Source: Ectobius pallidus
Lineage: Eukaryota; Arthropoda; Insecta; Blattodea; Ectobiidae
NCBI GenBank assembly: GCA_964059195.1
Contig: CAXKWD010000006.1
Location: forward strand, 6,130,530 to 6,194,529
Direction of reading: 5' to 3'
Length of the DNA stretch: 64,000 nt
Shown: positions 43,781-54,969 of the stretch, piece after piece
Layout of the letters: each line of letters begins with the position of its first letter
How positions within the stretch are numbered: the first letter of the stretch is position 1
Notes under the pieces: model-generated
What the model saw: the letters and a program-made list of their open reading frames with translations, nothing else
Told to the model about the DNA's origin: nothing
Database searches by the model: none
Position numbers and translations under genes: made by a program

Positions 43781-44555
43781 AATGTTCCCACCCACCGCTC
43801 CCTCGCGATGCACTTTCTTTTATACCACTTCTTCTGTCCTCATATTACATAGAAACTCGTGATTGGACGTTGGTAGTGTGACGTCATACCGGTAAACAAA
43901 AGATGAACAAAAGTTGACAGGCTTACTAACGTGTGGAAGATATAATATGCCACATTTTCGAAACCGACAAACAGTGTATCGTACATTATTCGAAAATGCA
44001 AGGGCGCTTCGCTTCGGCTGCCGCCTCCGCTCGCGCACTTACCTAAGTGGATAGTGTTATGCATTATTTAGATTATGTGAAGAGGTGATTGTGGTCTGGT
44101 CGGGATTGCCGAGTAAGCTAGAGGGTTGTCATTTTGGTGTATGGGTTGGTAGCTTGTATTTGGTACGATCGGGAGTTTGGAGAGAAGGGACGATCGGGTG
44201 TGCCGAGATAACAAGCGAACAGCAACGCATTGTTTGGAGCGTAAGGGGGCGACTTAATCTTCTCTTATGCCTTAAGAATCTATTCATTAATGGATATATA
44301 CTGTACCTTCTCTGTTATTACGAAAATATAGCTATTGACACCATCACGAAGTCGCCCAATTAGGATATAAGCGGCCATTGTATCACAAATATGTCGATAT
44401 TTCGGTAATACCGGAGTTGACGGGTCCCTGTACGCAGCAAGCCATGTTGCCTTCATTCTGGCAGCGTTCCGTAAGGACAAGTCCACCACCGCCGCCGCCA
44501 AATTCGAATGTGTTATATTCAGAATCCACAACGCCGATTTTGAGTGGTTAAAGAT
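43780..44555. other. CpG-containing segment, possible promoter region
   Basis: It is more GC-rich than its surroundings (for example GGCTGCCGCCTCCGCTCGCG near 44015). On the reverse strand it has a strong donor-like TTAGGTAAGTG at about 44035-44048, so it might be a first exon of a gene on that strand. No coding exon supports this. Confidence 0.25.
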
Positions 44556-44559
44556 TTGA

Positions 44560-45200
44560 TATTAAAAATAGCGCAAAAGCCCGTTCTTCTCACAGGTGCT
44601 CCCGGGTGATAGTTTAAATTGGCGTAGGGACTAGTACTTAAAGGTTTAGTATTAAAACGACCGCAAGAGCCCGCTCTATTCACAGGTGACAGTTAAATAA
44701 CCCCGTTCTGCTCGCGGGTGAGGGATTAAGTTTGCATAGGGACTAGTAGTTAAAGTTTAATATTAAAGCGAGCGAAAGAGCCCGTTCTACTCACAGGTGA
44801 CACTTAAATAACCCCGTTCTGCTCGCGGGTGACAGATTAAGTTTGCATAGGGACTAGTAGTTAAAGTTTAATATTAAAGCGAGCGAAAGAGCCCGTTCTA
44901 TTCACAGGTGACACTTAAATAACCCCGTTCTACTCACAGGTGACACTTAAATAACCCCGTTCTGCTCGCGGGTGACAGATTAAGTTTGCATAGGGACTAG
45001 TAGTTAAAGTTTAATATTAAAACGAGTGAAAGAGCCCGTTCTACTCACAGGTTACACTTACATAACCCCGTTCTGCTCGCGGGTGATAGTTTAAATTGGC
45101 GTAGGGACAGTAAACTTAAAGGTTTAATATTAAAACGAGCGAAAGAGCCCGTTCTATTCACAGGTGACACTTAAATAACCCCGTTCTGCTCACGGGTCAC
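44560..45200. repeat. ~110-bp tandem array, six units
   Basis: AGCCCG(t/c)TCT recurs at about 44578, 44668, 44778, 44888, 45030 and 45147. Each unit contains CCGTTCT(a/g)CTC(a/g)C(a/g)GGTGA twice, about 32 bases apart; the one long unit (142 bases) has an extra copy of this subrepeat. Other shared words are CATAGGGACTAGTAGTTAAA and GAGCGAAAGAGCC. Confidence 0.92.
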
Positions 45201-45539
45201 TCTGTATATATTTTTATTATTTCCTAGCCGGTGGTCCTGGTGTTATAAAATCTGCACACGGCTTTTTCTACTCGGTATATTTTTTACCATTTTTAACTAA
45301 CTCATATTTCTTTCTGCAGAGCAAAGAATGAATGAACGTATTATGTATTTTTTCTATGAGAACATCTCGTTTGTTGCCATAACTTGTACAATGCCTACAG
45401 CATATTTTACCGACTTCTTGCATGTACCTAATAAGCCTATTCAGATTTTTCGGATATTTTGTTTGTTTGAAATTATCGTACGTAATAATAAAGGTTCTTA
45501 CCCTGACTTTACGACATGGAAATCACACCGATTAAAGAA

Positions 45540-46600
45540 ATAATTCATTATATGGAGGGACATTTTTTCTCCGACTTGAGCTATATCTGTTCCTTATAAT
45601 TCGACCCTTCTGAACACGAATATAACAGTAATATTAACCAGTTCCTTCCGTACTTCGAGAAAATTCCGATTTTCCATTAGTGTGACCCAGTCAACGCAGA
45701 AAGAATATGGACGATTAAAAAGAAAAATTCATTCCATCGAGGAAATTTTTTTTCCCGACACGAGTTACATGTTTCATCTATAATCCGACCCATCTGATCT
45801 CGAATATATTAATAATAATAACCATTTCCTTCCGCGCTTCGAGAAAATTGAGATTTTCCATTAATGTTAGACATTTCTCGCAGAAGAAGGAGGAACAATT
45901 CAAAGAAATAATTCATTATATGGAGGGACATTTTTTCTCCGACTTGAGCTATATCTGTTCCTTATAATTCGACTCTTCTGAACACGAATATAACAGTAAT
46001 ATTAACCAGTTCCTTCCGTACTTCGAGAAAATTCCGGTTTTCCATTAAAATCACATTTTTCGCAGAAAAAGTAGAACTATTTAAATAAAAATTGATTACA
46101 AAGAGTAAAAATTTTTTCCCGACATGACTTACATGTGTTATCTATAATTCGACCCTTCTGAACACGAATATAACAATAATAATAACCAGTTTCTTTCGCA
46201 CTTCGAGAAAATTCCGGTTTTCCATTAAAATCACACATTTTTCGCAGAAAAAGTATAACTATTTAAATAAAAATTGATTACAAAGAGTAAAAATTTTTTC
46301 CCGACATGACTTACATGTGTTATCTATAATTCGACCCTTCTGAACACGAATATAACAATAATAATAACCAGTTCCTTCCGCACTTCAAGAAAATACCGAT
46401 TTTCCATTAGTGTCACACAGTTTACGCAAGAAAAGTGGGAATGTTTCAAACAAAAATTAATTACAACAAGGCAAAAATTTTTTCTCACTTGAGTTACATG
46501 TGTAATCTATAATTCGACCCTTCCGAACACGAATATAACAATAATAATAACCAGTTCCTTCCGCACTTCGAGAAAATATCCCGGACTGTACAGAGAGGAC
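45540..46600. repeat. ~182-bp tandem array, six units
   Basis: ATTCGACCC (or a one-base variant) recurs at about 45598, 45783, 45966, 46147, 46326 and 46508. Shared words are TCTGAACACGAATATAACA, CCAGTTCCTTCCG and CTTCGAGAAAATTCCG. The unit length is close to that of many insect satellites. It has no similarity that I can see to the preceding array. Confidence 0.92.
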
Positions 46601-47460
46601 TGAATCCCTAAGATACTATGCTTACGATGACAATTTTAAAATTTGATTGTATTACTTAATTATTACATACACATTGTGTTCAATAAATTAAATTAATAAT
46701 GCACATTGTGCGCAATACTACTTATTAAATCAATATCCATGACCTTTTGTCATGGCCTTTTAAAAAGATCTACTCCTAGTCTATGACCTCTTTCAACCCG
46801 TTGGCAAAATGGCTACTTTTTAGATGTAATAATAATGAAATAACAGGAATAATGAGTCTTACAATGAAAAGAAAGCTATCCCGCAGATCAAAACAGGTGA
46901 ATGTATACTTTGTTTAGTACATGGTTTGTTTACTGGGTAGAAATCATTGCAGTAGATCGAAGTTTGAGCTCGGTTCTCTTTAGTTTCTTGCCCTGATGGA
47001 GTGTCAGTAAATCGACAACTAAGGAATGCATCCAATCATTCAGGCAGGCAGTATGAATTACAAACCGAAAGGAAATATTCCAATTTTCAAAAGTGTTTCA
47101 GTGTTCTTTGTGTAGTGCTGTGAAAAGCTGATGCAAAATATAGAGCTATCAGTTTTAAACGTGTTCATAACCATTTCAGCTATTTTTGCTTCATATCTAG
47201 ATAAGGTTTGAATATTTAATGTTAGGAAAAGTGTACTATTAGTGGAAAGTAGTATTTTTCTCAGCTGTTTGAGTGAAATGTTGCTAATCTTCAACTTTAG
47301 CTTAAGTTATCATGGCAGTGATTTTTTCACCACCAAAAACTAGCAAATTATATAATAATATTATTGAAAACCTATCTAGGCTATATAGGCATATGTGCAA
47401 TTTTTTGTTTTAGGTTTAGTCGAAGTATAAGTAATGTTGGAAAAAGAGAAGAACAAGCTC
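46601..47460. other. No gene recognised
   Basis: AT-rich sequence with short frames only and no repeat structure noticed. Confidence 0.5.
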
Positions 47461-47464
47461 TGCC

Positions 47465-48075
47465 CTCTCTTGCCATGCGTTGCTATGATTGACTGCCCAA
47501 CTTCCCCCGTTTCCCCTAGCCATCGGCCTTTCCTTGCCGGCAGCATAGCTCACTTTTGACTGTGCCCACGAGAAAGACCCTCGAATCAAAACATAGGCCT
47601 ATGCACTTATAACTACAATATGAAAATAACCCTTGCACCAAATCATCACCTGAACTAAAACTTCCCTTGAACCAAACGGCGGGGACAGTTTCCCACTTTG
47701 CTGGATTGGTTAATTTTTTTGTTTACACACGAAAAACGGCCAAATTTCATGTAGGCCTAATATCATTGGCAAAAGATAGATTTATGCTTCGCACCAGCCA
47801 AGCTCCACAGTTTTGTTTGGTTAGGAACGTTTATGTTAGTTTAGGAGCAATGTACTGAATAGACGAGGTTTATTATGTCTCACATAGAATTTCTTCTGTG
47901 ACGAAACCCTAAATCCCACCTTTCGGCAAGTTAATACTTTGCGACTCACCCTGTTCCCCTTTCCACTCGCCTGCCATGTTACCTAATATTTCACAATAAA
48001 AAAAATGCCCTTGCACCTCCACATAATATTTCATAATTATAAAAACGACCCTTGCAACAAAATAAGCTATTTCGG
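47465..48075 (-). repeat. GTGCAAGGG dispersed repeats, clustered copies
   Basis: The complementary words CCCTTGCACC or CCCTTGCA(a/c) occur at about 47629, 48009 and 48049, with CTAATATTTCACAATA and the GC-rich CTGTTCCCCTTTCCACTCGC at 47950-47970. The order matches the 1-745 family in reverse. Between them, 47810-47905 resembles an internal part of the repeat at 48370-48840. Confidence 0.75.
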
Positions 48076-48369
48076 ATTGAGAGTAGGGGGTGGGGGACTC
48101 GGGTGAGTCGCAATGTATCATTTTCCCACTATTTTTTCCCAAATCTGTAAAAAGTTCACAGAAAACTAACCTAAAACGGTGCTCTGAAAGGAAGTGCACA
48201 CACCATAATCGGCTGCTTAAGACAGTGCTGGTGCATGCAGGGAAGAAGCCGATGGGTCACGTGATGGTGGTCAGTCACTGTCGATATCACTGTCTAGAAC
48301 ACCACAGGAAACCTGAAGCTAACATGCTTAACCTAACCTAACGTTTTTCATTTTTTGGGGGGCGACCTG

Positions 48370-48840
48370 AGCCGCTAAACTTGAGAATAAGGTGACCGCC
48401 GTCATAACAGGGCCGTACCGAGTGGCACCAAGTCTACAATGTCGCCAATTTTACAAACATGATTACATGCCGAATAAATTTGGCAGATAAACAACTGTTG
48501 TAGCGATGTTTTATGAAAGATGTGGAAGGGTTCTAGGTCCGTGATGGGTTATGTTAGGTTAGGAACAGTCATATTAGTTTAGCAGCAGTATTGTGCATAG
48601 CGCAGGGTTCGTGCCATGTAACATTGTTTTACAAAAGGCGTGGAAGGGTAAAACAGCTTCTACATTAAGAATTTTAGGTTAGGAACATTTGTATTAGTTT
48701 AGGAGCAATATACTGAATAATGCGGGGTTTATTATGTCTCACATTGAATCTTTTCTACAACGGGAAATTTTACCCTTGCACCGATCGTTTCTCTTTGTTC
48801 CCCGCAGCTCGGAGGGGCACGGTCGCTAATGGCAGAGTTC
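48370..48840 (+). repeat. ~470-bp dispersed repeat, copy 1
   Basis: It begins CCGCTAAACTTGAGAATAAG and runs through GTTATGTTAGGTTAGGAAC, GGGTTCGTGCCAT, AGTTTAGGAGCAATATACTG and TTATTATGTCTCACATTGAA to TCGGAGGGGCAC. Within it the motif TTAGGAACA...TTAGTTTAG(c/g)AGCA occurs twice, as an internal degenerate duplication. The second full copy is at 55676-56205 in the same orientation. No protein is seen. Confidence 0.88.
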
Positions 48841-49370
48841 CACCTGAGCTAACATGCCTAACCTAACCAAACTTTTTAATTCTTGGGGGCTCTGCATATA
48901 TTTTCCCATCTAGTCCCCCCAAGGAATTCCACTAATTCTTATACCATTTATAGTATGTATTGAAACTATTAGAAATAGGCCCTATAATCTGACCAGGTAA
49001 TTTAGCAGCAAATATAATTGCTGGTCACTTATTGCTAACATTATTAGGAAATATAGGATAATAGAAAACCCAGGAATCCAGACTGCCCGGGAATTTAAAA
49101 GCGTGCGCTTAAAATTGTTGGCACCGTATGGAACGGACCAATGACATGCAATGGGAGTGTTGGTCTGCAAGCCAGAGTCCGCATAACAACGCCGAACATC
49201 GTGTGTAGAAATCCAGCAAAGTGGGAAATTAAACCCAAAACAGCTTTTTTCAGAGCCAACTTAATATTTCACCATAACAATTAATACAAAATTATCAATC
49301 TTCCCTATTTCATGTAGCTCTCTAAACTTAAATTCATGAATTCTCGCTTGATATCACAACATTCACTCAA
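48841..49370. other. No gene recognised
   Basis: It contains one half of a 19-base inverted match (49210-49228) with 47690-47708, and otherwise nothing recognisable. Confidence 0.45.
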
Positions 49371-49372
49371 TG

Positions 49373-49520
49373 GCATAGTGGTTAAGACGACTTGCTATGA
49401 AGTTAGCAGACCTGTGTTCAAATCTCGCATGGTACTTAAATTTGTAGAATAGAAATAGGTCCCAAAAGCATAGGTAGGGTGAAGAATAAGTGAGAGAGAT
49501 GGAGGAAAGAGGAAAAGAAG
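49373..49520 (+). repeat. tRNA-derived SINE
   Basis: GGCATAGTGGTTAAGACGAC (A box) and GTGTTCAAATCTCGC (B box) are about 40 bases apart, followed by an AG-rich body (GAGAGAGATGGAGGAAAG). The 3' end is not defined. Confidence 0.8.
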
Positions 49521-49760
49521 AAAGGAGATAATAATTATTTAATTTTTCCCATTTTTAACGCTGCTAGTACTTCTGCCAATGCCTCCGCGGTCAGTTCAAA
49601 TGGGCAAAGCTCAGGGAGCAACTTGGGGTATAGTATAGCACTCTACTTTCATGATATTTCATTTTAAAAGCAAGGAAAACGGTCAAATTTGATGTTATAT
49701 TATCCTTTAAAACCCATAGATTCCATTTATAAGCACCTAATATTTGTACGAAGGCTCTAA

Positions 49761-50034
49761 GGGCCTTTTCACACTGGGTCAGTTGTGATGGTCACCGCTA
49801 GTATTGCCAATAGTAACATGATAAAACAATTTGTAATCGCTTTTGACATCCCAAATGGCTGGTCGATATTTCACTTCACTTATACAATCGTCAGTATTAA
49901 TCAAATCTAAACTCATGTCTGGATAACTACTTTCACTGAGCTCGATTATACAACTGAATTATGTATATACAACTTGCATTGTTGGCAGTCATAATAAAAG
50001 TGACCGTCACAAGTGACCCAGTATGAAAAGGCTC
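49761..50034. mobile_element. 274-bp MITE, Harbinger-like
   Basis: TIRs of about 35 bases: GGGCCTTTTCACACTGGGTC and the complement of GACCCAGTATGAAAAGGCTC at the right, extending inward through TGTGA(t/c)GGTCAC. TAA duplications lie at 49758-49760 and 50035-50037. It has no coding sequence. Confidence 0.88.
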
Positions 50035-50302
50035 TAACTGTAAATAAAATTGTGATGAAGTAGAAACAAAATTAACCTAAAAGGCCCTGAGAACTGCTGT
50101 CAAAACACAAATCTCCATGCGCTGGCTGATGTTCTAATGTCAGGCAATCGGTCATGTGGTGATAATCCAATAGGCTACTGGAAACCTAACGGTAAAACCT
50201 GGTCTCAGTGGCTCAGTCGGTATCGAGTCCAAGGTATCTACTGTATACAAAACTTCATACCTGTCATGGATTTCCCTCCTGTTTTTCTATATTGGGAGCT
50301 GC

Positions 50303-50420
50303 GTAGTGATGTAAAATTCCTGGGAACTTAAACTCTAGGAAATATTCCCAGGGAATGTTCCCGGAAATATTCCCAAAATTCATAAATTCCTGGTAACTCA
50401 TACCTATTTGTTACATAAAT
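50303..50420 (+). mobile_element. hAT-like terminal fragment
   Basis: TAGTGATGTAAAATTCCTGG followed by several copies of (A/G)AATATTCCCA and TTCCCGG is typical of one group of hAT termini. The opposite end was not found. Confidence 0.45.
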
Positions 50421-50735
50421 TAAGATATGATTGTTAAATAATACGTAAATTTAATCACGATTAAGTTAAATAAAACTAAAAAAACTGCTTTAAGTTCAAA
50501 GATTAAAATATAATTAATGAAAGAACATAAAAAAATGAATAGAAATTAATTACATACAAAAGATTTTACAATGTTTTACTGGGTTTTCCCAAATGAGGTA
50601 ATTAATAAGTTAATTAAAATATGCCCTGGTTCTTGAAGGTCAATAAAGAACATTAGCAAAAGAGTTGATTAATCAAACTGGCTAGTGTTATACAAACGTT
50701 TCGGGGCTAAAATCAAAAGAAAATCAATATCAATG

Positions 50736-51198
50736 TGTTTCTTTTTAAAGCGAAGCTAAAGCCCTTTACCATTGCTGCATCAAAACCGTTCTTTTTTACA
50801 TTTTGCTGCAGCTTCGCTTTACCCCCACTCTGCTGCCTGTGCAGCAAACTCAAATCTCGCTTTACGATTGCTGCATGGTTTTGCTGCACGAACTGTCATG
50901 GCGGACTAGGTGATCATCGAAAATTTCCTTGATGGATTTAACATCATTGTTCAAATTCCCGAGTACGAACGCCTTCTTCAGCACAGTTAGTATCATGTGA
51001 TTTTACCTGTACATCATATTGTACAATAATTATTATTGCCATCCCGGCATAACTGTTATTTGCACGTGTTTTAACCATGTTAGAGGGATGTAAACATTGC
51101 CGGTCTCATTGAGCAAGCTGTCAGCTGATCAACTTTGCCGTTCTTTTTTGTCTGCAGCGGTCGTAAAGCGCTTTACAGGTTTGCTTTAAAAAGAAATG
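50736..51198. mobile_element. ~460-bp MITE
   Basis: The ends are GTG(t)TTTCTTTTTAAAGC and, in complement, GTGCATTTCTTTTTAAAGC, with an inner match AAGC(c/g)CTTTAC. Left-side subrepeats contain ATTGCTGCA and CTTTAC several times. The target duplication is unclear, so the exact ends may be off by a few bases. Confidence 0.65.
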
Positions 51199-51539
51199 CA
51201 CTGTATCACTTTCACACATTCTTGCCCAAAAATCTCAGACACAATATTTTACTGCGCACATAGTCCTAAGAATGTTCTGTCTTGTTTTGTCTCTTCTTAT
51301 ATGGTTAGTGCTTACAATAAACATTTCTGTTTCTGAACTAATACAAAGCCTACAGCAATGAATAAAGTATCAGAGACTTCTAGTAGGCCTATAGCATTAC
51401 TCGCTACCCATCGTTGGCACAAACTCAGGCTGAGTTAACTGTAAATGCTGTCCCTGTGATCAGTGGCGGATCGTGGGTGTAGGAACAGGGTGTTGCACTA
51501 TTTTACGGGAATTATAATTCCTTTATTGCAACCAATGGC

Positions 51540-51705
51540 CATAGTATGATGAATAGAGCTCTGGCAGGGGAAACAGAAGTACCCTGAGAAAACCTGCCCC
51601 GACCCCATTTTGTCCACCACAAATTCCACATGGATCCACAAAGATTCGATCCCGGGTCCCAGCGGTGGAAGACGAGCAATCTAACCACTCAGTCATGGGG
51701 GAGTG
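51540..51705 (-). repeat. tRNA-derived SINE
   Basis: Reverse strand: CATGACTGAGTGGTTAGATT (A box) and CCCGGGATCGAATCTTTG (B box), then GGATCCATGTGGAATTTGTG and CAGGTTTTCTCAGGGTACTT. The dinucleotide run at 51831-51855 (AT)n lies outside it. Confidence 0.82.
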
Positions 51706-52122
51706 ATTTTACAGGAATTAAATAAATAACCTGATAATATATAAATAGTCGCTTTGCTCGTTCGGGGCTCTACCTCCAAACTCCCAGTGGGGCTCTGCCT
51801 CTCTGTGTGGTTCTAAGAATTTTTTTTTTTTTATATATATATATATATATATTTTTTTATTCTTTTTAACTGACACTTTATCGAAGATACATTCATTGTA
51901 ATTAGACTGCCGTAGCCCATAATAACTACTTAGCCATACCACAGTATAAGTATTAATACAGTACAGAAACTCAGTCCGTTTTTCTGCCAGACGAGCATGC
52001 ACGCGCATTTACTAGCGATCGTAGCGGCCATAAAGTGAGACTACAGAAACTACTCCGGGAAGTATGTAAATAAATAGGAGTGTTGTATTTATTAGAACAC
52101 GTGATATTCAAAAGAACCTTAT

Positions 52123-52597
52123 TATGCTGCTGTAAATTTCAGTAATAATAAAAGACAAAATCCTGAATTGCATTTCTTCACTTTCTTGAAACATCCAGAA
52201 AGGTAAGAACGAAAATAAGTAATATTTATTGTAGGCCTACTGGCTTACTCGTGATTCTGGTGTGGTTATGTTTCAAGTTACTTTAATGTAATATTTTTAT
52301 ATTTTATTCTGTTGTAATGATTTCTGGTCTATAAAATAGGTCATTAATGGTCGACAAGAAAACCTAGTAACAAAATATGTAAAATATTTGAATGAAAATT
52401 ACCGTCTATGCTTGACACACGCCGAAAACAGACAGTTTATGAATTCCTACAAAAACTCGTTAATTAAAACTGCTGTACCGACAGTGTCTTCAATTCCAAA
52501 TTCTCCAGAATTTTTTGTTTTGTTTAATGAAGTCCATCCTGCAGTAATTGACGCTACATATACCTACAATAAATTGAAGCCGTATATTGCCATATAA
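52123..52597 (+). pseudogene. Decayed THAP-domain coding sequence, two putative exons
   Basis: Exon-like block one (52123-52202) reads YAAVNFSNNKRQNPELHFF, TFLKHPER and stops at a strong donor AG|GTAAGA. Block two (about 52340-52597) reads VINGRQENLVTKYVKYLNE, NYRLCLTHAENRQFMNSYKN, LIKTAVPTVSSIPN. Together they follow the THAP fold: C-x2-4-C, FP, W, C-x2-H, then AVPT. The key residues are damaged: the first two Cys positions are Ala and Phe, the Pro of FPK is Leu, and the Trp before VINGR is a TAG stop. THAP domains are DNA-binding fingers of P-element transposases and their domesticated relatives. It is probably a transposon or retired gene remnant. Confidence 0.6.
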
Positions 52598-53104
52598 ATC
52601 AAAGAATCAAAATACACTGTCAACAATGACGTGCAAGATGAACAACGTGACAAACCTATAGTATAATTTACGTAATTAATACGTAGGCTATTTAATATCA
52701 TAATCTGAATTATAAATTATATTAAAGGGCAATGATTTTAAAGGAATAGTACTAGGCCTAGATACAGTCCTTAACAGTAGCCTATTTAGGTATTGTTTAC
52801 CTCTTCTTAACTAGAATATAATACAGTATCTGTTTTATTATTTCTTAAATTTATAATTAGATTTGCATTAAATAAAAATATTCTGTATTTTTCTCTTTTA
52901 ACATAACATATTTTGCGATGTGTTTATGTATTTTCCCAAGTCATTTGATATGATGAGAATGTAGTTTTACTTAATCTCCGCATGGAGCGCTAGTGTCGTC
53001 CAGCCAACATGTTGTCATAGGACTTTTAACACACTTTTTCTTTACTGTATTAATACTTATACTGTGGCCATACTAAACCTAAAAAAAATCTGCAGAACGA
53101 CTTT
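52598..53104. other. No gene recognised
   Basis: AT-rich sequence. Nothing recognisable. Confidence 0.5.
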
Positions 53105-54005
53105 AAGATTTAAAATTTAGAACATTCTGGAATTTTCTCGTCGGTTACATGCTAAAAGCTATAAGTCTGTCAAATTTCAGATTTCTAGCTCATGTGGAAG
53201 TGGGTCAACATTAATGCCTGTAAAAATTTTCAAAGTTTCTTTTTGGAGGGTAAAATAATAAAATTTTGAACTTTTTGGAATTTTCCATCGGTTGTAGGCT
53301 AAAAGCTGCCAAATTTCAAGTTTCTAGCTCATGGGTAAGTGGTAAACATTAGGTTGGGTTTGTTCCCCGGTACTTAATCAAATTTTCCTGAAGTAGAAGG
53401 TCTGGAATGGGGTGTACTCAGCCTCCTGATACAAATTGAGGATATACTTGATTGAAAAGTAGGATGTCGGATAGTAGGCCTAGTCTCTCTAGGGATGTAG
53501 AGCCAGGGAGTTTAGTTTAGTGTCTAATAGATAGATGAACTTAGCAATATAGTGACTACATTGGCAATTGGCATCTCTGTGAGGGACTTCATAGTTCATA
53601 GCACGCGCTCTTACTTGCAGACAGCAGCCGATGCGATGTGCTCTAGTGGTGAAGACAAGAATCATGCCTTGTTCGCAAACTGAAAGCGACGACTAAAACC
53701 TTTAAATCACGGGGGTATTACCACGCAGTCAAGCTTCTCGCACGCGCTCTTGCCCGCAGAATGAGGCAGGAAGTCGTCGCTTTCGGAGAGCGACAACTAG
53801 CGCCATTTACATGTTTAAATGATTTTAAATTGTCAAATATCAGGTGTAGCATGTTTTCAGTCGATAAGAACCTATCACAAAGACGATTTCGAAGTAGTTT
53901 AATAGTAGGCATATGCATTACTATAATAAAAAAAAAATCTAAATATTCTTTACATTAAAAACTGGTCATTGTGCAACACTGCAACATGATCAGAGGCCGC
54001 CACTG
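53105..54005 (+). repeat. Unclassified dispersed repeat, copy B (empty site)
   Basis: It matches copy A at 20950-23225 over its length but lacks the transposon: AAAAGCTATAAGTCTGTCAAA at about 53155 is the unoccupied target. The left part is itself duplicated (53110-53255 and 53256-53360, each with GGAATTTTC, GCTAAAAGCT and TTTCTAGCTCATG). A degraded SINE body with TACTCAGCCTC lies at 53350-53510. Peptides read from the reverse strand (LIFDNLKSFKHVNG, and IFDNFRSFKHVN in copy A) match, but the frames do not extend and I do not call a gene. Confidence 0.82.
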
Positions 54006-54250
54006 CCTGTGATATGACTTCTTATTCTACATCAAATTGTGAACTGAGAAAATGATATTCTCCATGTCCAGGGTAGAGAAAGTTATGTGATATTTTATTT
54101 AAAAAAGCTCAGTAAAGTGATAAAGTGCAACTGCTAAAGTACTATGTGAACATTGCAAACAGTTACATTTGAAGAATTGAGTGTAATGTTTTCAGAAATT
54201 AGGCCCCTAACTTTCATTCTACTGTCACAAGAAGGATTTCAATAGCTTAA

Positions 54251-54965
54251 GCAGCCTGTCACACTGAGCTTCGATCGATCAAGACCAACCGACTGCCATC
54301 GAGCGCTCTCGACTACATTTCAGTTCTTTGTCACACAGCATTGAGCATCATCGATCAACAGAAATATTATAGGTTATGTACCTATATGATTTTACTAGGT
54401 CTACTCATCAATGCATATTAGAGATAAAGGATATTACCTTACTAAGCACATGTCTGCTTATGTCCTGCATAATATCCTACCACATGTGTTGGGATATAGG
54501 GTTAAATTTTAGGTTTACTATCTCAGGCTACATCTGTTTACTTCAATCTTCGACCGAGTGAAGAGGTTTGTTGTTTGTTTTAGTTTGATCGCCCACCGCT
54601 AGGTGCTACAACTCGATGTATATTTGTATTTTTACAATTAAATTACATAAGAAGATATCGTTTTAAGTGCCTTAATGGATTCGTGCAATTCTATTTCATT
54701 CAAATGCGAGTCTAAAACTACATTATTGTGAAAGTTAAATCTTCCAGCATCAATTCTGAAGTTCAGGTGGGTACGAAGCTTCCGAGTGCTGCCACCATTT
54801 GCCATCGACCGCCGATTAAAAAACGGACAGGTTTGATTTCACAGATCAGTTGATCCCTCATGCTCGTTGTTGATCGCTAGTGATCGATGCTATGTGACTG
54901 GACCAGTGCTGTCTATAGGTTCGTTATGTCGGTCAGTCGCTCGATCGATCCAGTGTGACAGCCCC
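54251..54965. mobile_element. 715-bp TIR element
   Basis: The left end GCAGCCTGTCACACTGAGCT and the right end (complement GGGGCTGTCACACTGGATCG) share CTGTCACACTG and the inner CGATCGATC. TTAA lies at 54247-54250 and 54966-54969; read as TAA it would fit Harbinger, read as TTAA another superfamily. CATCGATC/GATCGATG-type words recur inside. No transposase is recognised. Confidence 0.78.
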
Positions 54966-54969
54966 TTAA

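Noticed and set aside
44085..44363. 92-residue frame in GC-richer DNA
   Set aside because: No recognisable domain. The region may be promoter-like, but coding is not supported.
44560..45200. CRISPR-like array
   Set aside because: Units are whole tandem repeats without unique spacers, and the context is eukaryotic.
50190..50235. SINE head (GGCTCAGTCGGTA)
   Set aside because: An A-box-like word is present, but no B box follows at the right distance.
51435..51475. hAT-type terminus CAGTGGCGGATC
   Set aside because: Only one end is visible and no 8-bp duplication, so the element cannot be delimited.
54376..54561. Small frame in the 54251-54965 element as transposase remnant
   Set aside because: No catalytic or DNA-binding motif is seen.
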